A stretch of DNA of 64,000 bases from DATATJ01 sp963789075 (lineage in GTDB: Bacteria; Acidobacteriota; Vicinamibacteria; Vicinamibacterales; CAVVIG01): positions 186,001 through 250,000 of the forward strand of contig CAWBJQ010000002.1 of NCBI GenBank assembly GCA_963789075.1, read 5' to 3'. The notes beneath the pieces are model-generated. The model saw only the letters and a program-made list of their open reading frames with translations, was not told the DNA's origin and did no database searches. Numbering within the stretch: position 1 is the stretch's first letter; the number at the start of each line of letters is the position of its first letter. The translations under genes were made by a program, and so were the position numbers. This document shows, in pieces, positions 57,395-64,000 of this stretch.

Positions 57395-57500
57395 GCCACT
57401 CGGGTCCGCCCTACACTAGTGATGAGAGCGGGCTCGCGCAGGTCCGTCCCTACACGAATCATCAGAGCGGACACACGGGCCTGCACTACACTGCTGGAGA
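57395..57500. repeat. Three degenerate tandem repeats with CTACAC
   Basis: CTACACTAG (57411), CTACACGAA (57450) and CTACACTGC (57486) are spaced 39 and 36 bp, each preceded by a GGTCCGCC / GGTCCGTCC / GGCCTGCA segment and AGAGCGG-like spacer. They run up to the ribosome-binding region of the gene starting at 57507. Confidence 0.55.
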
Positions 57501-57506
57501 ACGCCG

Positions 57507-58184
57507 ATGATCCATCTGCTCGCCGCTCTCACGGTCGTCGCGAGCGTTTCAGCTGCCGATGTGCCGCTGACCGCCAGCCATCTCGTCGTCGGACCGAACA
57601 GCCGCGTCACGCTGACGAACACCGCCGATCAGCCGGTCACCGCGTGGGGACTCGCGACGGTGACGCATCCAGCCGGCGGCCGCACGCATCGGGAGATCGA
57701 AATTGCCGATGGCTACCTGAGCGAGGTGACGCACGGCCTGCCCGGGGCTTCCACGCGGCTCGAACGCCTCGCGCCCGGCCAGTCACGCGAGATCTCGCTG
57801 GACCCGGTGCCCGACGGGGCGACGGTCGAAGTGATCGCGGTCGTGCTCGACGATGGCACGGCTCTGGGCGACGAGCCGATCATCCGGGAGATTTTCGCGA
57901 GGCGCGTGAAAGAGCGGGACGCGCTCGGAGCCGTCGCCGACGCGTTCAGGGACGTGCTGCGCACGCAGCAGGGCGTCGCTGCGCTCGACGCTCTGCGCAA
58001 TCGGTTGACGACGATCGCGCAGCGGGAGCAGTCACTGCCGTGCCGCGCCGCGCTGGACGCCGTCGAAACGTACCGGAACAAGAGCGACAATCCCGCCGCG
58101 ATCGACCAGTCACTCGGCACGTACGCCGCGTTCGTGACGCGGGAATACGAGATTGCGATGAAGCAGGCGCAACGAAAGCCATAG
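57507..58184 (+). CDS. Secreted hypothetical protein, 225 aa
   Basis: ATG 57507. A signal peptide (LLAALTVVASVSAADVPLTA) leads to a beta-rich domain (HLVVGPNSRVTLTNTADQPV; PVTAWGLATVTHPAGGRTHR) and a helical C-terminal region (AVADAFRDVLRTQQGVAALD; LDAVETYRNKSDNP). It reads like an alpha/beta two-domain periplasmic protein. I do not recognise the family. A family B inverted repeat follows the stop codon. Confidence 0.62.
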   Translation: MIHLLAALTVVASVSAADVPLTASHLVVGPNSRVTLTNTADQPVTAWGLATVTHPAGGRTHREIEIADGYLSEVTHGLPGASTRLERLAPGQSREISLDPVPDGATVEVIAVVLDDGTALGDEPIIREIFARRVKERDALGAVADAFRDVLRTQQGVAALDALRNRLTTIAQREQSLPCRAALDAVETYRNKSDNPAAIDQSLGTYAAFVTREYEIAMKQAQRKP

Positions 58185-58207
58185 ACGCTCGGCTAAAGCC
58201 TTCCCGC
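58184..58207. repeat. Family B inverted copy
   Basis: GACGCTCGGCTAAAGCCTTC-type sequence overlapping the end of the previous gene is the reverse complement of the 49783 copy's GGCTTTAGCCGAGCGTC. Confidence 0.65.
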
Positions 58208-58280
58208 CTCCGCTCGCCGGTTGTTCCTCTGAGCGATGTTCGAATCAGTATGACCGCCGCTCGCCCATTTTATTTCCGCG

Positions 58281-58321
58281 AGCTACGGCGGGCGCGCCGA
58301 AGCGCATGGCGCGAAGGCGGG
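58281..58321. repeat. Family C intergenic copy
   Basis: AGCTACGGCGGGCGCGCCGAAGCGC with GGCGCGAAGGCGGG, similar to the in-gene copy at 57184-57233. Confidence 0.55.
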
Positions 58322-58375
58322 CCGGCCTGACGATGACGGCTTGCGAAGCGAGGTATCGTCCCGCCGATGGAACCG

Positions 58376-58396
58376 CCAGGACTGAAGTCCTGCGCC
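58376..58396. repeat. Family A palindrome copy
   Basis: CCAGGACTGAAGTCCTGCGCC (58376-58396) contains AGGACT-GA-AGTCCT. It lies between the 57507 gene and the stop codon of the convergent M2 peptidase gene, and shares the downstream-of-gene position of the other copies. Confidence 0.7.
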
Positions 58397-58436
58397 ACGG
58401 AAGAATGTTTCTGTGTCCTCCGTGGTGGAGAGTTGG

Positions 58437-60286
58437 TCACCATCCGACCTTCTGCCCCTTGAGCTGCTCGTCGAGCCACGCCGAGAGCGGCGCGAAGTAG
58501 TCCAGGATCGCGGTCGCGTCCATCTGTCGTGATCCGGTCAGCGCTTCGAGCGCATCCGGCCACGGATGCGACAGGCCCATCGACAGCATCGCGTTCAGCC
58601 GTTGGCCCGCCTCTTTGCTCTCGTAAATCGAGCAGCGGTGCAGTGGGCTCGTGCAGCCCGCCGTCTTGGCGAGCGCGCGGTGAAACTGAAACTGCAGGAT
58701 GTCGGCGAGGAAATAGCGCATGTAGGGCGTGTTGTCCGGCACGTGGTACTTCGCGCCGGGATCGAAGAAGCTCTCGCCGCGCGGCGAGGGCGGCGCGACG
58801 CCTTGATATTTCAGCTTGAGATCCCACCAGGCCGCGTTGTAGTTGGCCGGCGTGATCTCGCCGGCGAAGACCTTCCATCGCCACTCGTCGATCAGCAGCC
58901 CGAACGGCAGGAAGGCGACCTTCTCGAGCGCGCGCGTCATCAACAGGCCGATATCGCGCGACGTGTCCGGCGCCTTGTCGAGCAGCCCGATCTTCACGAG
59001 GTACTCGGGCGTGACCGATAGCGCGATCGTGTCGCCGATGGCCTCGTGAAAGCCGTCGTTGGCGCTGTCGCGGAACAGCACGGGCTGATTCTTGTACGCC
59101 CGCTGATAGAAGTTGTGCCCGAGCTCGTGGTGGATCGTCGAGAAATCGTCCGCCGTCTGCTCGATGCACACCTTGATGCGCACATCCTCGGCCATGTCGA
59201 TGTCCCACGCGTTGGCGTGGCAGATGACCTCGCGATCGCGCGGGCGCGTGAACATCGATCGCTCCCAGAACGTTTTGGGCAGCGGCGCGAAGCCGAGCGA
59301 TGTGTAGAAGCGCTCGCCCGTGCGCACCATGTCGAGCGCGCTGACGTTCCGCCGCTTGAGAATGTCGGTGAGCGAATATCCGGCGTCCGCGTGCGCAGGC
59401 GCGATGAGCGGATACACGTTCGTCCACTCCTGCGCCCACAGGTTGCCGAGCAGGTGCGCGGGAATCGGACCGTCCGCCGGGACCACGTTCCCGTACTTCT
59501 CTCGCAGTTTCATGCGGACGTAGGCATGGAGCTTCAGGTACAGCGGCCGCACCTGACCCCACAGCCGATCGAGCTCCTTCGTGAAGTCGTCGGGCGGCAT
59601 GTCGTATTTCGCGCGCCACATCGCGCCCGTATTGGCGAACCCGAGCTCGTGCGCGCCCTTGTTCGACAGCTCGACGAACCGCTGGTAGTCGGGCTTCATC
59701 GGCGTGGCGATGGCGTGCCAGCCTTCCCACGCGGCGCGCAGCTGCTTCTCGTCGCGCGAGGTGGCGAGCGTTCGAGTGATCGCGTCGATGTTCTGGCACG
59801 CGTCGGGCTTCGCCGGATCCGGACACCACTTGCCCTTCCCGTAAGCCGCCTCGAGCCGCGCCATCGTCTTCGTCAGCTCTTCGGCCTCTTTCGCGTCGGC
59901 GGGCGTCGCCATCACGAGCGATACCTTCAGCAGGTTGAGCTGCCGGCGCTGATCCGCGGGGACGTCAACCTTGTCGTATTTCGTGGCGTCCTTCGCGTAT
60001 CCGGCGATGGCGTCGATGTATTGCTGGTTCGTGCGCGCGGCGATGGCGTTGGTGTCGTCGGTGATGTAGGTCTGCTGCACCCAGCCGGCCTGCGCCCTGC
60101 GCCATGCCGAGCCGTAGGGCGGCGTCGTTCACGCGATCGAGGAAGGCCTTCGCGCTCGGCGGCCGTGGGCGACGCGCCGGACCTCTCCGTCGTGGTGGGC
60201 GCGGATACGGAGCAGGCCGACGCGCCGGCAACCAACGCGGCGATCGCGCCCGCGCTGACCACGCGAATCCAGGATTGTGACGTCAC
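58437..60286 (-). CDS. M2-family metallopeptidase, ACE-like (N-terminal frameshifts)
   Basis: Peptidyl-dipeptidase A-type zinc peptidase. Zinc site HHELGH within FSTIHHELGHNFYQRAYKNQ, with the downstream glutamate in EAIGDTIALS. Other ACE landmarks: LSAWLDEQLKGQKVGW at the C-terminus and AKYDMPPDDFTKELDRLWGQ, FLPFGLLIDEWRWKVFAGEI. The N-terminus (MTSQSWIRVVSAGAIAALVA) has a lipoprotein-like signal (VAGASAC), then the frame changes near 60150 (FLDRVNDAALRLGMAQ) and near 60090 into WVQQTYITDDTNAIAARTNQ. About 615 aa after repair; bacterial ACE relatives are of this size. Likely periplasmic or membrane-anchored. Confidence 0.85.
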
Positions 60287-60334
60287 GACAGCCTCCGTTT
60301 CAGGTGTTGCAGGTAGATTATAGGGCGCAGACTC

Positions 60335-61240
60335 ATGCGCATCGGCATCGACCTCGGCGGCACGAAAATCGAAGCGATCGCACTCGACGATGATGGGCGC
60401 GAGCGGCTGCGACAGCGTATCGCGGCGCCGCGCGGCGAGTACGGCGCCACGCTAAAGGCGATCGTCGATCTCGTTCGCCACGTAGAGCAGACGCTCGGCG
60501 AGCGCGGCACGGTCGGCGTCGGCATCCCCGGGACGATCGCCCGTGTCAGCGGCCTGGTGAAGAACGCGAATTCGACGTGGTTGAACGGCCAGCGGATCGG
60601 CGACGACCTGCCGGCGCTGCTCGGTCGTCCCGTGCGCTTCGAGAACGACGCGAATTGCTTCGCGCTGTCGGAAGCCAGCGACGGCGCCGCGGCTGGCGCC
60701 GGCGTGGTGTTCGGCGTGATCATCGGCACCGGGACCGGCGGCGGCATCGTCGTCAACGGCCGGGTGCTGCACGGGCACAACGAGATCGGCGGGGAATGGG
60801 GACACAACCCGCTGCCGGCGATGCACGACGACGAGCGTCCGGGCCCGCGCTGCTACTGCGGTCGCCGCGGCTGCATCGAAACGTTCGTCTCCGGCCCTGG
60901 CCTCGCGCGCGACTATGCCGCACACGTGGGCGGCACGCGGACGGCGCAGGAGATCGCGGCGGCCGCGGCGGCGGGCGAGCCGGGCGCGGTCGCGTGTCTG
61001 GCGCGATACGAAGACCGGCTGGCGCGGGCGCTCGGCAGCATCATCAACGTGATCGATCCGGACGTGATCGTCCTCGGCGGCGGCGTGTCGAACATCGATC
61101 GCCTGTACGAGAGGGTGCCGGCGCAGTGGCTGCCGTACATTTTCTCGGACGCGGTGACGACGCGGCTGGTGCGCGCGCGGCACGGCGACTCGAGCGGCGT
61201 GCGCGGCGCCGCGTGTTTGTGGAACGGGACTGACGACTGA
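60335..61240 (+). CDS. ROK-family sugar kinase (fructokinase-like), 301 aa
   Basis: ATP-dependent sugar kinase. The phosphate motif MRIGIDLGGTKIEAIAL is at the start; the zinc-binding ROK signature is CYCGRRGCIETFVSGPGL at about 172-189; FENDANCFALSEASDG holds the catalytic Asp. IGTGTGGGIVVNGRVLHGHN completes the actin-fold core. Length equals typical fructokinase/N-acetylglucosamine-kinase ROK enzymes. The short-length single-domain form, without a helix-turn-helix, indicates an enzyme rather than a repressor. Substrate uncertain (fructose, GlcNAc or glucose). It diverges from the M2 peptidase gene. Confidence 0.88.
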   Translation: MRIGIDLGGTKIEAIALDDDGRERLRQRIAAPRGEYGATLKAIVDLVRHVEQTLGERGTVGVGIPGTIARVSGLVKNANSTWLNGQRIGDDLPALLGRPVRFENDANCFALSEASDGAAAGAGVVFGVIIGTGTGGGIVVNGRVLHGHNEIGGEWGHNPLPAMHDDERPGPRCYCGRRGCIETFVSGPGLARDYAAHVGGTRTAQEIAAAAAAGEPGAVACLARYEDRLARALGSIINVIDPDVIVLGGGVSNIDRLYERVPAQWLPYIFSDAVTTRLVRARHGDSSGVRGAACLWNGTDD

Positions 61241-61296
61241 CGACTCCGACTGGTGACGAGACGACCGGTGACTGACGACTGGTGACTGCCGACTGC
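61240..61296. repeat. GACTGACGACTGGTGACT degenerate tandem repeat
   Basis: GACGACTGACGACT, GACTGGTGACGAGACGACC, GGTGACTGACGACTGGTGAC and TGCCGACTG form a low-complexity array between the convergent ROK and NUDIX genes. A few bases of both genes' 3' ends are inside it. No function is indicated. Confidence 0.6.
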
Positions 61297-61697
61297 TATT
61301 GTGCATCCTTCCATTTGCGCGCCGCCTTTGCGAGCAGGGCGCGCGCGCCTTCGAACACCAGCATTTCAGACGCCTCCTCGACCGAGCACCAGCGGCGCTC
61401 GCGATTTTCGTCGGACGGGACGTCGGCGGCCCAGCGCACGAGGAAGTACTCGACGTGCACGACGTCCTTGCCGGATTCGAACTGCAGCGTGCCGACACGG
61501 CTGATCAGGTCGGCGGCGACGCCCGCTTCCTCGCGCGTCTCGCGCAATGCGGTCTCGTGAGGCGATTCGCCGTCTTCGATGTGTCCCTTGGGAAAAATCC
61601 AGAGCTGCGGATTACGGCGCGCTTTGATCAGGAGCACCTGCGGTGATGTGCGATGCGATTTGAAAACGAGAGCGCCGGCTTGCGGGATGTTCGCCAC
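61296..61697 (-). CDS. NUDIX hydrolase, 133 aa
   Basis: Start at GTG 61697 (VANIPQAGALVFKSHRTSP) rather than the frame's 61847, because upstream sequence belongs to a repeat element. The Nudix box is GHIEDGESPHETALRETREE then AGV (G-x5-E-x7-R-E-x-x-E-E-x-G-V) at about 61518-61586. Basic beta-strand before it (VLLIKARRNPQLWIFPKGHI) matches diadenosine-polyphosphate or (di)nucleoside-polyphosphate hydrolases. Ends EMLVFEGARALLAKAARKWK. GTG 61703 is an equal alternative. Confidence 0.85.
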   Translation of the reverse strand: MANIPQAGALVFKSHRTSPQVLLIKARRNPQLWIFPKGHIEDGESPHETALRETREEAGVAADLISRVGTLQFESGKDVVHVEYFLVRWAADVPSDENRERRWCSVEEASEMLVFEGARALLAKAARKWKDAQ

Positions 61698-61767
61698 GCA
61701 CACCGTTATAAGCTGACTTGGCGATCCGCACAACCCTTGCGCCCGTGACAGATTGTTGTCAGAGAGA

Positions 61768-62040
61768 TTTTTGCCACGGAGACACGGAGGCTCAGAGAAG
61801 ACGGTCGCGGTTGTGGGAACGGAAGCGGTGGGGCCGCAACGGCGCATCGACGTCGATTCGATCGGCGTCGCGTTCGCGACGCGCGTTGTCGGAGTCGGGG
61901 CGGTTCCCGAACGCGATCATGACGCGTTCAGCGTTCGCGAACCGTCCCGATCCGACAGCGCTGGCCGGCCTGCCTGGCAGGCCGGCCCATCGAATCTCCC
62001 CGTGGCTCTGTGTCTCTGTGCCTCTGTGGCAACAGTTCAC
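61768..62040. repeat. MITE-like element with inverted CACGGAGACACGGAG termini
   Basis: Left end TTGCCACGGAGACACGGAGG (61771-61790) is mirrored at the right end by CTCTGTGTCTCTGTGCCTCTGTGGCAAC (62006-62033), giving inverted termini about 265 bp apart. The interior has no coding frame; ATGACGCGTTC-type and GGCCGGCCTGCCTGGCAGG palindromic pieces occur. It lies between the NUDIX and PEGA genes. The same string (CACAAAGGACAC-type) recurs at 52848. A mobile or REP-derived MITE is the reading. Confidence 0.5.
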
Positions 62041-62054
62041 ACGCGGACCTTGGT

Positions 62055-62846
62055 TCAGTCCCGGCGCGGAAGGCTGACGTTCAGCGGGCTCGTCTCGCCG
62101 CGGCGAATGTTGATCGAGCTGGAGTACGGCGCGAAGCCGTCCTTCCGAACCTCGATCCGGTGCGGGCCTTCGGGGAGCTGCACGACGAGGCGCTCCTCTC
62201 CTTCCGGTCCGTTCCAGTGCTCGCCGTCGATCAGGATGTCGGCGTCGGACGGCTGCACGCGAATCACGAGCGCACCGTACGTCGACGTATCTCCCGGCAT
62301 CGACGGGCCTGGGGGTGGCGGCGGCTCCTGCGGCGCCGTCTCGGGCGGCGGCATGCGGCTTGGCGGCGTGCGCCGCGGGTCGCGCGCCATCGGCGGGACG
62401 GTCGGCGGGTATCCGGATTCGCCAGGCTGGCCGGCGCCGGCCTGCGGCGCGATCGGCGTCGGCGGCGGCTCGTTCGGCTCGCCCGCGGGAAGAGGCTCGA
62501 GGCGGCCCTTCATGTGGTGCGTCGTGTCGGGCGTCAGGTACAGATTCTCTCTGAGGCTGTGGAAGCCATCGCGGCGCACGACGATTTCGTGCTGACCCGG
62601 CGTGACGCGCAAGCGCTGAAACACGCCATCGTAATCGTCCACGACGCCTGCGTAGTAGCCGTCGACGTAGACCTCGGCGTCCTTCGGCGTGACCTCGACG
62701 CGCACCGCACTGCGCAGATTGTCCAACGCCCAGTACGGGTATGGATACCGATACGGATATGGATACGGATACCACTGGGCGTGCGCCACAGATGGCAACA
62801 GACCGACGAAGGCTCCGAGCAACGCAATCTGAATCGTTCTACGCAC
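62055..62846 (-). CDS. Secreted PEGA-domain protein, 263 aa
   Basis: GTG 62846 (MRRTIQIALLGAFVGLLPSV) follows AGAGG; the upstream part of the open frame (to 63065) is not signal-like. Aromatic Tyr/Pro repeat (YPYPYPYRYPYPYWALDN). PEGA module 1: AVRVEVTPKDAEVYVDGYYA, GVVDDYDGVFQRLRVTPGQH. A Pro-rich linker (PTVPPMARDPRRTPPSRMPP) and PEGA module 2: GALVIRVQPSDADILIDGEH, RLVVQLPEGPHRIEVRKDGF. Paralog of the 172-aa protein at 7813-8331, with a duplicated PEGA domain. Likely outer-surface or envelope-associated. Confidence 0.82.
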   Translation of the reverse strand: MRRTIQIALLGAFVGLLPSVAHAQWYPYPYPYRYPYPYWALDNLRSAVRVEVTPKDAEVYVDGYYAGVVDDYDGVFQRLRVTPGQHEIVVRRDGFHSLRENLYLTPDTTHHMKGRLEPLPAGEPNEPPPTPIAPQAGAGQPGESGYPPTVPPMARDPRRTPPSRMPPPETAPQEPPPPPGPSMPGDTSTYGALVIRVQPSDADILIDGEHWNGPEGEERLVVQLPEGPHRIEVRKDGFAPYSSSINIRRGETSPLNVSLPRRD

Positions 62847-63087
62847 GCAACACCTCTGGCTGGCGCAGAGGTTCGGAGCAACGAATATGCCACGGCCGAT
62901 GTCCTGTTTGCGCCCAAAAACAACGGAAATCGCGGCCGGGCCGCGCAGTTGTCCACGAGTGGCCACAGTGTGTGGCGGCGAGAGGACGAACGATTTCTTT
63001 ATACGTCCGCGTTGATCGCCGAGATCCGATCGAGTTCTTGCGCCTGGCGTGCAGCGGCGTCGCACGCGATCGCGGCCAGCGATGACC

Positions 63088-63926
63088 CTAAACTGCGGCG
63101 GTGAGCACGAGACCGGGATCGTGCACGGTCAGTGTCAGATTCGTCGCGCGTGATCCCGTGAACGTGATCTTCACGTGGTCGGCGCCGGCCGGGTGGAAGA
63201 TGTGGTCGCCCAGATGGCGCAGGATCCGCGGCGTCGTGCCTGTGCGGGTGAACGTGAGCTGGCCGCGGTCGATCGCGATCGCGATTTGCTCGGTTGGGCC
63301 CGGGCCAAATGTGTAGACGCCAGTCAAGGCGTCCATTTCTTCGGCGGTGATCGGCGCCGTCGCGGGCGCGTCGGCATCGCCGAGCGACTCGAGATAGCGC
63401 AGCACGGGCAACGCTGCCGGTCCGCCCGCTTTCGCGTGTGCGAGCAGGCCGATGCTGTGCGGGCCGGCGATGCGCTGCACGCCCGGCTGGGCGGTGATGA
63501 ACGCCTTCACCACGTCGAGTTGTCCCAGCATCGCCGCCGAAAACAGGCTGGGGCGCGCACCGTGCGCGATGAGGTACTCCGCGATGTCGCGGTTGCCGAC
63601 GTGCGAGGCGGCGCCGAGCGCTGTCTCCCAATCGCCGAAGCCCCAGTCCCAGGCCGCGCGCGACAGCGATGGTCGTGCGGAGACGAGCTCGCGAACGTGC
63701 GCGAGGTTGAAGTGCGAGACCGTCACCATGTCGCGCACCAGGTCTGCCGGCTGGGCGGGGAAGAGATCCGGCACGGTATCCGCGCGCTTCGCGCTGTCGC
63801 CCGAGCTTTGCGCCTCAGACGCGGCGGCGACAGCTCCAGACCCTATGACCAGGCTGACGGGCAGACCCAGGAGCCGAGGACGAGCAGCTGACGGCGTGAC
63901 GGCGACAAGCAGTTTTTGTTTTTCAT
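63088..63926 (-). CDS. Ankyrin-repeat secreted protein (signal-region frameshift)
   Basis: In the frame starting at ATG 63926, a Tat signal reads MKNKNCLSPSRRQLLVLGS and stops after a few residues. The body is in the neighbouring frame, opened at 63966, as ESGAVAAASEAQSSGDSAKR-like sequence, so one base is probably wrong near 63860. Ankyrin-like repeats follow: ASHVGNRDIAEYLIAHGARP, SLFSAAMLGQLDVVKAFITA and HAKAGGPAALPVLRYLESLG. A C-terminal beta domain (TGVYTFGPGPTEQIAIAIDR; ADHVKITFTGSRATNLTLTV) resembles the small DUF3471-like or calycin-type tails of secreted enzymes. Function unknown. Confidence 0.7.
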
Positions 63927-64000
63927 GACAGAGAGATACGAGATCCGGCACGGGACGCCACACCATTCCCGGTGAGAGCGCGGCGAGGAAGATGTGAGGA

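Noticed and set aside
57395..57500. CTACAC repeats as a CRISPR array
   Set aside because: Only three degenerate copies with 36-39 bp period, non-identical, no spacers or cas genes.

Overview
This 64-kb window is high-GC bacterial chromosomal DNA from a heterotroph rich in secreted and outer-membrane proteins. There is no rRNA or ribosomal-protein marker, so taxonomy is an inference. Two sortilin/VPS10-type BNR-repeat proteins, a lone MacB/FtsX-type (ADOP) permease, a large zinc metalloprotease, an M2 peptidase, PEGA proteins, CGNR and DinB proteins and many short palindromic intergenic repeats fit Acidobacteriota, most likely a Vicinamibacteria-like lineage, probably a metagenome assembly. 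No plasmid, phage or CRISPR signature was found. The only transposon trace is an IS481-like fragment, and one tRNA-Arg(TCT) is present.

Layout. 0-7 kb: a frameshifted Na+/H+ antiporter, two tiny membrane proteins, a 1085-aa BNR/VPS10 protein, a 3-hydroxyisobutyrate-dehydrogenase-like enzyme. 7-15 kb: small secreted proteins, a PEGA protein, a lipoprotein FKBP, an OMP/lipoprotein pair, and a translationally coupled pair of TolC-like proteins without inner-membrane partners. 15-19 kb: gene remnants (PDZ tail, truncated DUF3300), a VOC protein, a secreted amidase, a TfoX-like protein. 19-20.4 kb: a TetR-SDR unit with a candidate operator. 20.5-29 kb: membrane/OMP genes, a second VPS10 protein, a glycosidase-like protein, a PAP2 phosphatase. 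29-34 kb: a secreted protein, signal peptidase I, a Tat-exported ferritin-like protein, the IS remnant, and a DUF1772/TetR divergent pair with two matched operators. 34-40 kb: DUF2520 protein, ADOP permease, CGNR regulator with a striking repeat operator, DinB. 40-46.9 kb: metalloprotease, YfiT-like protein, DoxX, glycosyltransferase 2, HTTM protein. 47-52 kb: APC permease, aminotransferase, DUF4342, cysteine-dioxygenase-like cupin, HAD hydrolase, cytochrome c. 51.7-54 kb: a cytochrome c/monooxygenase-like protein and a triple heavy-metal-binding protein. 54-64 kb: truncated amidohydrolase, Omp85 barrel with its coupled partner, M2 peptidase, ROK kinase, NUDIX hydrolase, PEGA and ankyrin proteins.

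Many genes are interrupted by single-base frame changes while both sides remain well conserved. This is densest at 0.5-2 kb, 26-28 kb and 35.8-43 kb, and looks more like residual assembly indels than mass pseudogenisation. I annotate these as one gene each and give the break points. The most interesting non-coding signals are three palindromic operator systems (20.37, 33.18 and 39.61 kb), two of which repeat with an exact 42-bp period, and at least five families of dispersed palindromic repeats, several abutting or overlapping stop codons and one read through inside a gene.
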